Of a stretch of 64,000 nucleotides of DNA, positions 1 to 14,570 are shown piece by piece. This DNA comes from Pinus tabuliformis (lineage: Eukaryota > Streptophyta > Pinopsida > Pinales > Pinaceae), in assembly GCA_031772625.1 (NCBI GenBank), contig CM062804.1, positions 275,497,174 to 275,561,173 on the forward strand. The letters are read 5' to 3'. The notes under the pieces were generated by a model that did not search any database, was not told the origin of the DNA, and was given only the letters and a program-made list of their open reading frames with translations. A program made the translations under genes and the position numbers. Position 1 is the first letter of the stretch. Each line of letters starts with the position of its first letter.

Positions 1-3000
1 CACCACGGATGTAGTGGAATGGTGGGATGAGTTGTGCTAACACATGAGAGAAAAAGGAAAAGGGAATATTAAAAGATGGGATATGATGTTAGCTACGTTT
101 AATAGAAAATTTATGCGTGAGGATTAGTAGTTGAATTTATTGAGGCACCTACAAAATTTGGGGTAGAAATCCATGATGCTCAAAAAGTATATAGAGGAAT
201 TCTACAGGCTCAATATAAGAACAAGTCATTAAAGAGGAATAACGGCATGAAGTGGATGGTGATTAGAGATTGGTGTTGAAGTAAATCTAGGCAAGATTGG
301 ATCATGATGCAAGGGACATTAGTGAGAGTGAGGACAAGAGTTATGAGGAAGAGATACAGGGGCTCCAAGAAGAGAGTTGCATGAAGAGCATTTGATTAAG
401 CTAGTCACCAAGGTTGACTCTAGACCAAATCTTGAAGTTCCCCTACATTATGGCACTGTGCATGTGGATGGTGACTAGAGATTGGAGTTGAGGAATGTAT
501 AGGTAAGAATGGAAGCCATGTAAACTATTAAGAGACGAGAATGTCATGCAAGGACATGAGTGAGAGTGAGGATACGAGTTATGAGGAAGTGATACAAAGA
601 GCTTTAGGAAGAGAGTAACATGAAGAGAATTTGATTAAGCTAGTCACCAAGGTTGGCTATAGACCAAATATGGAAGTGCAACTACATTATGCCACCCTCA
701 AAGTGGAAGAACTCCTGTATTGGATCACACTCTAAAGAATTATTTTGTCTATGAGGATATTGGGGAGAAGTAGAAGGTCAATTACACTAAAACCATGAGG
801 CATGTAGTGCTATCATGGGATGTGTTGTATGTAGACCGGAGAAAAAAAGGAAAGGGGAAGATTAAAAGTTATGATATGATGTTGGATAAATCTAAGAGAA
901 CGTTTATAACCCAAGATTACTAGTTTAATTTATTGAGGCAATTAGCGAATTTGGGGAAAAATTTGACGTCGTAGAGAGGAATTCTACAGGCTCAATTTAA
1001 GATCAACCCACATGGAGGAAGATGTGAAGAAGGTGGCAACTTACATAAATGGGGTGAGGTTTGAAATTTAAGGTTAAATCATCCTCCTATCCTTGAAGAC
1101 TATGGAGGATGCATATTACTCAACACTAAGGACTGAAGAAAATTTCTCCAGAAAGCAGAACCAACCTAGCATAGGAAGGACTCTATTTAGAGGCAAAGAG
1201 TCTCCCATCAAGGAAGAGCCTAGAATCAAAGATAATAAGTTGGGAGTTCAAGTAGTTAATATCAAAGAGGAGGAGAATCAAGGGGCAGGAGATTTTCTTG
1301 AATAGGTAGAGGTTCAAACATGAAAGTGAGATGGTACATATATGGAAAGATAGGCCATCTCTCATGGAATTGTCATGAAAATAAATTGACAAGTCAAAGA
1401 GGAGCACATGTTGCAAAGTCCAAGGATGTGGCAACAAGAACATAAGTAAAAGATAAAACCACTTAATTGGGTGAGTCTCTAATGCTAAAGAGAATTTTAA
1501 TTAAAAGGGAAAATGAGAAGCAAGAGCCACCACAAGTGCGGAATTTGTTTAGAATAATCTACAAGTCGAACTCAAAATACTGCAATGTAATTATTGATAT
1601 TCGCAGCACTAGTATTGCTTAAATGATGGAGAAATTGGGGTTGGAAAGGATGATATATCCCGTTCCTTATCATGTGATGTGGTTACAAAAGTGACAATAA
1701 ATTCTAGTCAATGAACAAAGCAGGATGAAATTGCAAATTAGTAGCTACAAGGATGAAGTGTTGTGCGAAATCATGGCTATGGATGTTTTCCATGTCTTAT
1801 TAGGAAAACCGTGCCATTATGATAGAGTTATACATGACGAAAGGAAGAAAAGATAATCTTTTGAGAAAGACAACTACAAGCACATGTTGTTATATTTGTA
1901 GGACAATAGAGTTAAAGAGGATTTAGGCCCACATGTATTAAGCATGGCCCATAAAGAGTTGCTACAAGAAGTCAAGCAAGAAGAAGAGGTACAATTCACT
2001 ATAAGTGGTAAGATGAAAACCACCTTTACACACACACACATCTAAATTAGTTTCCTACTCAAATAAAATCAATATTAGATGAATTTTCCAATGTTATTGT
2101 GGATGAGTTACCTAATTCTTTGCCACTTGTGAGGAGTATCATCCATATTAAAGATTCAATTTGAGTAGCTAATCTACCTAAAAAGGTAGGTTATAGAATG
2201 ACCCTAGAGAAAATGAAGAAATGAGGAAACAAGTCGAGTAGTTGTTGAAAAAAGTCCTAATCAAATAAAGCAGAAGCTCTTGTGTTGTGCCAGTTGTCCT
2301 TTGTCTAAAAAAATATGGAGGTTGAAGAATGTGCACTCTTTCCAAAGCTACTAAGAAGATAACCATCAAGTACAAATTTCCTTTGCCCTGCATGAATGAC
2401 ATTATATATTATCTAAATTGTATGAGATATGTTTCCAAAATATATTTAAATAAAGGGCACGATTAGATTCAAATGAGAGAAGAGAACATGTGTAAGAAAA
2501 ACTTCAATACCTATGATGACTTGTAAGGGTGGTTGGTTATTCCTTTTGGATTGACCAAAACACCCAATACTTTTATGAGGCTCATGAATAGAGTCCTCAA
2601 GGAATTAATTGGTATGTTCATAATCTTTTATTTGGATGATTTCCTTCTGTAGAATACGACTAAGGAGGATCATTTCAATTTTTTAAACTGATACTAAATA
2701 AATTGCGATAGGAGAAACTTCTAATAAAATATAAAAAAATTTCCTTCCTTAACATATAATTTCTTTATTCAAGGTTTATTATTTCTTCTAAAGGGCTGAA
2801 AATGGACACTGAGAAGGAAAAATCCATTAAATATTGGCCTTCTCCAACCAATATCCATGAAGCGATAACTTTCCATAGACTTCCTAGCTTTTACAAGAAA
2901 TTTATTCATAATTTTGATCAAATTTGTGCACTAGTAGTGGAGATAATTACGAATGAATATCAACATTTTAGATGGAAAACAATAGAAAAAGATGCATTCC

Positions 3001-3240
3001 AATTAAAAGAAGAAAATCACACGAAATCTATTTTAATTTTGACTAATTTTGAAAATCCTTTTCAGGTACAATATGCTACTAGTGGAGCAAATATTAGAGC
3101 TATCCTTATCAATGATGGAAAATCAATTGTATTTAAGTGAGAAATGGAATAAGAAAAAAAAAATTTCTACTTATGATAAATTCTCTTATGCAATAAGGGT
3201 GGGTGAGATTTTGATAGACCTAATATTTTCTACACAGTAG
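1..3240 (+). mobile_element. Decayed Ty3/gypsy element (gag-protease-RT-RNase H remnant)
   Basis: Fossil LTR retrotransposon. Reading along the + strand, a gag-like stretch lies at about 1090-1390 and ends in a zinc-knuckle-like motif (GKIGHLSWNCHE). A protease-like stretch follows at about 1560-1850. Reverse transcriptase is recognisable near 2530-2660, with IPFGLTK and then the YLDD box. An RT/RNase H connection lies at 2800-3140 (SFYKKFIHNF, then LTNFENPFQVQYATSGA). The domain order is that of Ty3/gypsy. The element is broken in many places, and neither integrase nor a clear LTR pair was found inside the window. It is old. The left end runs off the window. Confidence 0.8.
250..690 (+). repeat. 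Imperfect tandem duplication, unit about 238 bp
   Basis: A block containing AGTGAGAGTGAGGA and then ATTTGATTAAGCTAGTCACC appears at about 321-430 and again at about 559-660, an offset of about 238 bases. Similar preceding text (GTGGATGGTGA) is present in both. It lies in the gag part of the decayed gypsy element and is diverged, so the duplication is old. Confidence 0.6.
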
Positions 3241-5935
3241 GCAACAAAAACCTCTCAACATCGGCCCTTCTGATAACACCAACGAAGTGGGTGAACTTTC
3301 ATCGAGATGTTAATGGGTGACAGTCACAACCAAGTTTCCATAGTGTGAAATGATTTTCTATGAATTGTGACACTCAACTCCTGCCTATCAAGCACTTCAC
3401 CTTAAACATAGGAATACAGACTACATAATTCTTTAAGGCCCTAGACTTACTAGACAATGCACAAGCCATAAGTGAGAATGCATACGATGTCATAGTGAGT
3501 TACACGTTCGACCATTAATTCTTATGTCAGCAATATTAAGGATAAATTCCCTAACTCTTAAACAAACTTATTTATTAACATTAATTGCCTTATGAATATC
3601 TAGAACATCAAACAGGTTTACAAGTATTTGGAACCATTACAAACCATTTAACAAAAAAAAATACCAGACACATAAACAACATCATGTATTTAGACATCAA
3701 CATGAAATATAGGGGGAAACTCAACCATCCATTAGATTATATTATCATAAATGGAAAAGGTGTGATGCACAATGTCACAGTCATGAAACCAGTAGGCTCA
3801 ATAGCCTTTCAAATATATACCACAGAGAGAGTGTGAACAAAGCCCATAGTCCAAAAACTTGATATAGATATATGCATGAATAATACAATAGGGATTCCCA
3901 ATGGCTACTCACTCTAGCATCCATGCCTACCACTACAAACATACAAATACATATAGCACATAACCAAGAGAAAACTCTACATTTCATCTTGATCTTTTTT
4001 CAAACCATCATTCTACCTTCAGCACCCCTTCTTATCATCACTTGGAAGCCCTTCGAATCTTCTCGACCCTCTACCTAGTCGCTCTAGTTATCTCATAAGT
4101 CGTTTGGATATTTCTTGATTCCATCCTTGAGATGGTACATGCATACTAATAGCCCTTTGAAATATCCTTGCCAAATGACTCCACTCCACCATTCATCATT
4201 CTCATTTAAAATATCTATAACCTCATCCCTACTAGGACATCCTTTGTTGGCTCCATCCTGCAACAAAATCCTCACTAATGATATTTCCTATCATGTGCCT
4301 CATGTCCTCGAGTGCAAATTCCTCCTTCCTACATGAAATAGTCTTGTGTTATGCAATACATGCTATTCCAACTCTATGTTTCACTCCACCCATCCCTTCA
4401 GCTCTCCTCAATTCTTTTGTGAAATATGATACTTAACAAAATAAAAAATAAAAAATTGGGCTCGAATAAGCCCCTAATAGAAAAATGTGGCTCGTCCCAA
4501 GCCACTGAATCCTCCTTCTATTCCCATGGCTTTGGTAATTCTTCTTTGTTACTGAGGTTATATATTTTTTTAGTACAATGGTCGCATGGATGATGAGGAA
4601 GTCTTGTTGGATTGCTTCTCTTAAAATAGGCCAAAGGATTCTTCCCCTCCATCATGATGTCCTCAAAAAAGAATCCTTGCCACCACTCTTGCTCGAGGGT
4701 TGTATTTAATGGCTATCCTTGATCATTAACCCTTTCTTATTGATATACCTTCTCCTTCCTCTAGCAGCTATAGGTTAGGCATCGACCTTGAGCCTTCTCC
4801 AAGGTAAGACGAGGGTCGTTGTGATAGGAAGGTTCATCCTTTTTCATGTAGCAACCAAGTGACCATGAAGTGTTTGCATTTCCCTGCATCCATGAGAGCA
4901 GTGGTTCTACTACTTCTATCTTCATGCCACCCCATCATGCATTGGGACAAGAACCTGTTCTGGTGCTAGAATCCCCATGGTAGAGATTTCCCCAACATTT
5001 ATGTGGAAGATATGCCCACAAATCCTCGCTAAATGCGGTGTAAGGCTATGCTAATTGGTATAACTATATTCCAATGTGAAAACCATTCATGTGAGTGGAG
5101 GGGGAATTTCCTCATGCACGCCACTTGAGACAACAAAACCACCACCCACGGAGGAACTCTTTCATTCTTGTTATACCATCTTGGGTTATTTCAACACAAT
5201 CTCCCTCTCTGCAGCTATGTCGCCCTATAATCGCCAAAAACTAGAACATCTTCTCTGGCTAGTTCCTTAACCTTTCTCATTCCTCCTTCAACTTTGTATG
5301 TCTATCTCATTGTATCTCTTTTCACTTTGTGCCACCTTTCTACTATACCACACTATAAAATCATGAAATACTCCTGTATTCTCCAAGTTTAACTATTTTG
5401 AGATGGCTTCATATAATTTCTCTGCACCACGTTCGTCCCATGAGTACAGTATTATAGCCCTTCAAGTCGCTTCCTCTCCCCTTGTAGATGATTTTGAAAT
5501 TAATGGTGTCATTATGATATTTTTATCTGAACCTTTGCATTCCTTCTTATCAACTAGATAGGATGGCTTGCACGTGCTACCATTCTTGGGCTATCTAGTT
5601 TCAACAAATTCTATTTCCTTCACTGTAGTATTATCCTCATTTGGGCCCTCATCATGATAATACATGGTTGAATATGATAATTGGTGTGCTTCCATTCATA
5701 GCATTAATAAAATTTGAGAACCTCTCCAGCCACATTATTTAATTTTAGACTAAGTTACCATACAGGGATGGTCCTTTTAGCATGGTCATCGTGATGTGAT
5801 TCGAACCTTGCTATGAACTTCTAAACCTTCACATTCTAGAATCCACTGGTGTATTCAAATTCCAAGGATACAATTTCCAGATTCCCTTTTTAAATTTCCC
5901 ATAAAAAATTTCTCTAGCGGGTTGTCCCCCAACAC
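3241..5935. other. No recognisable gene
   Basis: AT- and CT-rich DNA with only short chance frames. A 60-codon minus-strand frame at 4093-4275 is the most protein-like but matches nothing I know. The bias to C/T on the + strand suggests decayed minus-strand retroelement sequence continuing from the element at 7500-10920, but I could not find reverse transcriptase or integrase motifs to prove it. Confidence 0.4.
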
Positions 5936-7420
<1,485 letters not shown>

Positions 7421-7499
7421 CCTCAAAATTTTCCTTGTTGGGGACTTTCCTCTATACTAAGGTTCACCTTCCAATTTCAAATAGGTTTTTTGTACTCCA

Positions 7500-10400
7500 G
7501 AGATTATAATGGTATCCCACCTACTTGGTGCTCCCCTTCCACTTTTAGAATTTGAATGTTTAAGGGATCTTCTTCGTCATCTCCTTGTTATGCTATGTTG
7601 TAGCACTCCAAAAATTTCTACATTATCTAAAGGTGTTGATGCATAGAGAACAATGGCATGTTCCCCACCTTTGTCAATTCCTTAGAAGTGAATATCTTTT
7701 GTTGCAACACATTTAATGCTTCATCTAGCACTATGAATTTTCATCATTGCATTACAATCCTTGGTTCATTTGTGCACTTACAAATTAATGTACTATTTAG
7801 TTAAAATGGTGTCCAAGGTGTGTATAAATCAATTTTCCCACTTCTATTGTGGCACTAATCCCTTGGTCCATGCTACAACACACTGCTTCAAGTGTGTCCT
7901 AGGGAATTCCACTTATCCCCACGGACCCCAGAGCTACTCCCAAACCCAATCTCATCATTTTCTTACACTGTTTCCATCTTGTTACTTATAATTTATGTGC
8001 AACCCACAATTTGGCTAGGGTTGCATGCAACAACACATATAGTGGTGAAATCCTCTAAATTTTTTGTATTTGGTCATCAAAATCTTGTACAAAAATATCT
8101 ACCTCAAGAAACCCATTGAAGCAAGGTGGGTTATGGACCTCAATTCATATCCAGTGCACTATCCTTGTGATGTGTGTACATTTCCATTTACTAACTTCAT
8201 GCAATCAATTCAACCAATTGCCTAAAGCTTCCTCAAAATGTGAGTCATAGGATATGTATTGCACCATCTCAACATTCCATTAGCCTTGGCATCTAGTCCT
8301 ATTGTCAGGCTATAACATTATGAATGTTTTCCAACTCCTCCCAGCAAAGATCTCCCTTGACTGGTTTGATGTATTGATCTCCATCACGTAAATCCAACAA
8401 TGTTATATATCACATATCTCCATCCTCAAATATCATTTGTCGTTTCTTTAAAGTAATGATTACTTTGTTATCAAAATCCCCATTGATTCGCAGCAAAGCA
8501 AGATAAGGATCAATTTCATCCATAATATTAATCACCTCAAAATCAGTAATGTGTGACACCTTGTAAATTTCCACTAGCACTTCCGTTACCCATCCAATGG
8601 GAAATATACAATGGTGGTTAGCTAACTTAAGTTGAATTAGTGATCAAGTCAGTTTTAACGTTCGTACCATCACCCATGTTATTTTTGGTAAGATATTTAC
8701 ATTGGACCCCAAGTCCAAGATCATGTTATCCATCTTGTATTCCTCGATGAGTCCACTAAACCAAAAGTCTCTAATCATTGTCTTCTAACATACCACCTAG
8801 TTTACTTTACATGGTAAAGTCTACATAGTTGCTAACTTAGGTTCATTAGCACACTACTCCACCATCCTCCTAGAATTTTCTAGATCTTGGGGATATTTTA
8901 CCAACTCTCAATAACTTTGCAGTAGAATTTGAATTGGATATAATGTTTTCCTTTTCTTATTCCCTATAGTTTTATCATATATTTCAGACACAATCATCTC
9001 ATGCAGATATATGACCTATAGATATATCATAATGAAAATGAGATCTCATATCAAGCAACCTTAGCCTACATTCTGCAACCAAATTGAGTCTCCTTATATG
9101 TTGTATTCTCTGATGAAGACTTGAATCTCAAAGGTTGTTCAAGTCCTATCCTTACCTACAATGTCTATGGTGATCTAGGAATTGTAGCATCTTCTCCTAT
9201 CTTAAACCTCCTTGAGTCACTACGGTTACCTATTACTGGTTCTTACAAGTTTCAAAAACTATCATCTCCACATTCGGTCACCCCTTCTCCTAACACTTAG
9301 CAATGACATGGGGACATTTTTATGTCGAATGGTATAATGACTTATAATAGATACATGTGCATCTAGGGTTAGTGCAGTCTCATGTCGAGTGCCACTGGTG
9401 TCCATAATTGTATAAAAATATGGCGCTTTTCACTCAAGAAAATCCTCCTCTTCCATGACCCAAACCTCTAAGTCCTCTAGCCACTATGCCTCATCCTCAG
9501 CCTTCCTAATTGTACTATCTACTCTGGTTATACCTAGCTTGGTTGATCCCAATTATCATGGTCTCTATTCCTTCAAGTCCCTACAACTAGAATGAGTCAA
9601 ATGTGTGCTCACATTTCAACTCAAATGCACACAAATGAAGGATATCATGCCTTACTCATTCCAAAAAGCTCCAAAGAAAAGTATGGACCTATGATTCATA
9701 TATTTCCATCATTGGGAAACTCATCAATATTTGGCCCCACAATTGAGAAATCTCACACCACATTCCTTTGTGCTATGCAAGTTGATTCACTACTGCAATC
9801 ACCATATAGTTGGTCAATAACTTGATTTCATTTCTACAGTGGCCTTGTATCCAACAGATGGTACATGATACTTCCTCCCACTTTTCCTTCCCTTCATCAA
9901 ATACTGAGGTTGTAAGGTTAACACAACTAGATATGACTACACCTATGGCATGCCATTTCTATACACCTACTACTGGTGAAGCCTCTACCTTTAACAAAAC
10001 TCCTAGAACCTATGACTATATATCGATTGGCTATTGTCTTAATGGTAAACTGATTTGTGGAAGTAGTCCTCCAATGTACAAGTCTTTATGTTTTTCATTC
10101 GAGATCTTCAATGTTAACTTGTCCTTTAAAACATTGAATCATTGACTAAATTACCATTCTAACTCACCTGGAAAATGATTGATTTCCTTCAATTTTGTAA
10201 TGCATTAGGACTCTAACTTTGGTTTCTGGAACTCCATAATCAATTCTTACGTTATCTCCACTCTACTCTTGTTCTGTCTAGCTAGAGTCATGATTTTGAA
10301 CTTGATATACCACGTCAATACACTATTCATAAAGGTTGCTATGATTTGTTCATTCTTCATGGCCTCATCCTAGACCTATTTGGTTGTCCACATGGCCTTG

Positions 10401-10920
10401 TACACAAATAAATGTTGTTATGGGTCCTCAATCCTAGCACCACGAAATATTGGCATTTATAATTCGATGATTTCAATTGCATTTTTTTGTATTACTTCCC
10501 GATGAAGTACTCCCACCTACACTTGTTGAACTATGAGAAAGTTACTGCCAAATTGTGTACAAATTTGAACTCCTAGTATTTCATTGTCATTAACAGCAAT
10601 TACTATGTATGCTAATCATATCAATGCATTGAGTACTCACTACCTAGTTCTTGGATATGCTTGGGGTTGTGGGCTCAATGCTAGGTAGTGTTTCATTTTC
10701 TGGTTTCGGTCCTAAAGCTTTTGTACTGTGTAGACTCAGTTTTTCTCCTTCCTTCCTCTATTTTTTGTGTACCAAACTGCATCCCTTCATAACTCTCATC
10801 ACTAGCACTACTGATTGTCCTTTAGTGGCCTCTCCTAACCCCTCCACCTTTGCTTCTTCTCTTGACAAGAATCGACACTTATTAGCATCCTCCCTTGTCA
10901 CACCATAAAAAACTCCTTCT
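7500..10920 (-). mobile_element. Decayed Ty3/gypsy element, gag and protease recognisable
   Basis: Read on the minus strand, a double zinc-knuckle region lies at about 9280-9420 (YNYGHQWH, then CPHVIAKC-like text). This resembles gypsy gags of the type with two knuckles in tandem. An aspartic protease follows at about 8340-8760: MILDLGSNVNILPK, then FEVINIMDEIDPYLALLRING and KKRQMIFEDGD, the usual order for plant gypsy proteases. A purine-rich leader on the minus strand extends to about 10900. Reverse transcriptase and integrase were not recognised downstream. The element is old and broken in many places, and its ends are not defined. Confidence 0.65.
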
Positions 10921-11086
10921 TCTCCTCAAAGTGCCAACCTCGTAACTCTCTTACTCCATCCTATCCCTTCTCCTTCCTATGCACAACTCTAGGCCCACTG
11001 TCACCTTCCACTATGGTCCTTCTACCTCTTCTCCTTTCCTTTTCCTTAGACCATCTCCTAGTGCTCCCCAGGTGGGGGAGAAAATG

Positions 11087-11120
11087 TAATACCCCACAAT
11101 TAATCGTAAATGTTTTAATT
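11087..11120 (+). mobile_element. Possible polypurine tract plus start of a 3' LTR
   Basis: GGTGGGGGAGAAAA is followed directly by TGTAATACCCCAC, the typical junction of a plant gypsy polypurine tract with a 3' LTR. The matching LTR end and its partner LTR were not found, and the protease just upstream is on the other strand. This is therefore either a separate fragment or, read the other way, the end of a 5' LTR of the minus-strand element. Confidence 0.35.
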
Positions 11121-13694
11121 TACTTTTTCTAACCTTGCTTCATTGATTATATGCCATGTTGAAGACATGGTATGAATAAGTGATAAACATAAATGTTTAT
11201 TCTTTTAAATTTCATTAATAAATATTATTTATGGCCATCCATGAAAATTACAGTGCAAATGATTTAAATGAGAGTTTCACATACCAAACAATTAAAAGAA
11301 AGTTAGAAGAATAAATCATCTCAGTTAGGGAAAAGGTATCCAAGAGGGTGAGAGGGGAAAAAACATGAGGCAACCTTATGAACATGGAGCCTTGTTGGAG
11401 AAGGCCCAAGAGAGGAGGAAAAAATTTGTATATGTCCATACCATTAGATGGGATTTTATGGAAGGAGACACAATGCTATCCAAAATGGAATCTAGAGGTA
11501 GTTTTCTAGTTGAATCCTAAAGTTCGACTTCGTATGGTCAACGATTATCCTAGGCTAGACCTAGTGTGGTCATTTTCAGAATAGACTAATCTCAATGCCA
11601 ATCTAGCTCGAGGGGAGTTCTTGTAGGAAGAACGAGTCTTCATTGATTGTGTGGAGCATTCTTTTATCGAGGAATAATTTTCATGGCACACCAGTTTATT
11701 GGAAGAAGATATAAGTGAAATGTGTTCTTAGAATGGTTCCTATATGTATTTATGTTTTTGTCTCATTGTGAAAATGTATTGAAAATTAATAATGGTAATG
11801 TAAGGTAATATATTATTGTTGAATAAGATTATTTAAAACCTTAATGGGCAATTTTCCATCAATTTAGAAAAATCCTTAATTCATTACTATTTAGGTAGAT
11901 AAAGAAAAAATGTTCCCACGGATCTACTAGATGAATAACAATATTGTTTCTATAGAATCTAGCAAAGGAAGTAGCTACATATAAATATTCTTAAGTTAAT
12001 AATAAAATATTCTATTTTGGGATATTCTATTTTGGTATCCCATAAATAGAATGAAAGGTCTTTAACCAAGTCAAACTCGAAGTGACGCAAAAAGAAAAAA
12101 TAAACCAATGAAAAAAATGGGATAGGAAATTTATAAGCCCGAAACCCTTTAGGGTTATTAAGAACATGACAACATTATACCTATTTGTCGAAATGATAAA
12201 TAATTGTGAAAAATAAAGCAAACACCATTGTACATGAAATAATTTATAATAGAGAAACTATTTTTTAAAGCAATTGCATATTCATAGGAGACTCTTTAAT
12301 TAAAAATAAAATGATATATGACCAAAAGTTGTAATTGTTAACTGTTAGAACAATGGAGAAATTAATAAACAAGTATAACCATTTTTAGACTTAAGATAAA
12401 CACGATAACCAAAATAAAATAAAACCATATTCTTTTATGATATTCACTCAAATTATTACACATGGTTGCATTCCTCAGAATCGATTCACAAATAAATTAT
12501 AAAACAAAATACAAGCCCAAGTGGCATCACGATTTAAAAATCTATTCGAAAGTTTGGTGTCGGCGTCTAAGTACCTAGAGGAATACAAAACCAGAAGGGA
12601 AATATTAGAAATACTACACCAATACTATATAAAAAGTAAAGACATTACAGTAAAGAGAAGTAAAGACATTACAGTAAAGAGAACCTTGAGAAATGACAAC
12701 ATATACCATGTTTCGTGAGGAGATCCTTAGGGATAACTTTAAGAACATGAAGTCAGCAAAAGCAAATAAAATTAAAATCATTCTTGTGAGGTGGTAGGTT
12801 AATCAAGTTAAAATAAAATAAAATTAAGAGCTATGTTAGGATTGTCCATATTATATTTTTTTCCTTTATTAATATGTTTCAAATGTTATGTATCATATCC
12901 ATGTTAAGAATGGTATAAATTACACATCGCAGGATGATGATTAATGTTTTCTAACACAAATACGGTTTATAACCCAGGTAAAATTTATATTAAATATGTT
13001 TTTTTTGGCATTAACAAGGTTTTTATTCTAAATTATTATATGTCAATTAAACATAGAATAAATTATATGCCATATAATATTAATGATATGATTTTTATAT
13101 GGTATTTGTCAACTCTATAAAAATTTGTGGAAAAAAAAAATCCCCTTACTCTATTTCTATATAAAGTGGATGAAAATTAAGATGGAAATTGAAGGAATTT
13201 ATTTGTGGTGGACATTGATTTTTTTTGGTTATTATTATTCATTTTTTAGTTCATTATTAAAAGTATTATTTTATTATTTTTAAATGTAACATTCTGATGT
13301 AGAGTACTTTTCAATATGAAAACCAACCAAGATCCATCTTAACTATTGATCTATCAAGCACTCAAAATAAATGTTTGCACCCTGAGATATTTGATCCCTC
13401 GCCGCCCTTGATAGATCTGAAATAAATAAGGATCTTTCATCCTAACCCCTAATTTGTCAATGTTCAAGAGGTATCAAATATCTCATGCTTTGCACTCAAA
13501 AAAGAAGTTTGAAGCTTGAGAGATCTATAGCTAAAATCACTTGATAAACTTGGAGTAAATATGGATCTACATAGGTTATAAATGAAGGTGTTTATTTTCA
13601 AATATGATTTATAATATAATATTGTAAATCATGTTATATAATAGAGAGTTATATTTGGAAATAAATTATAATAGTAAAATAGATATATAATATA

Positions 13695-13737
<43 letters not shown>

Positions 13738-14570
13738 TAGTAAATATGTCTAAATTTTCGAAAGTGGTTTGAAATATCATATTATAGATCATATTATATA
13801 AATGATAGTATTTTTTATTTATTTGTGAAAATATAAGTGAGTTATATTGGAAACAAGGAGCTAGAGTGAAGCAGAGAATGTGGGAAATCGAAATTCTATA
13901 AAGTTTTGAGCCTATATGGCAATAATAGAGGGAGGGAACTCTGCTCCCTCCTATCTAGTGTCCTCTTCAATTGATGAAAGGGAACTCAGGGTGGGTTTCG
14001 TTCCCTTTTTGATAGAATAGGGGATATTTTATAAGGAATCAACCGAGCAGACTTAGGGAAGATATGGAGTAAAATGGTGCAAATTCAAAAGTAGTTGATG
14101 GAGGGGTTTTAGAGCAAGGACTGGGTCCCACAATGTTATGCCCAAATGGAGCTTAAAAGCCTAAGGCAAGAAAAAAATGCTAGCGCAGTCATCATAGATC
14201 CACAGACTTGAGCCATCAGAGACCATATGAAAACGTACGCACTCATTTACAAATGATGGGGATTGAGCCTAATGAGAAAGTATTATGAACCTAGATAGAG
14301 TATATCTCGAAACCCAAATAGGAATTTGACCTCCACTTGGGTTCTAAATGATTCTTTATAACTATATTTTCTAACCTGCAAGAGAGAGACAAGGTCTTTT
14401 AGGTAAGACCATACATTCTCTCCTCAGCCGACCTATACATGCGACCCTAGATGAAATATTTTACACCGTAGTAGGAAAAATTTACCTATGTTCTAGTGTG
14501 GAGAAGCTTATATTATTTTCCCCTATATTACTAGTTGCAGACAACATTAAGAGTTATTGATAAATTTTTG
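11121..14570. other. No recognisable gene; AT-rich
   Basis: AT-rich sequence with only short frames and no domain I recognise. It contains an AT microsatellite at about 13681-13735. A TATA-like CTATATAAAGT near 13158 has no convincing frame behind it. Confidence 0.5.
13681..13735. repeat. (AT)n microsatellite
   Basis: A nearly perfect alternating A/T run, interrupted once or twice near its left end. Confidence 0.9.
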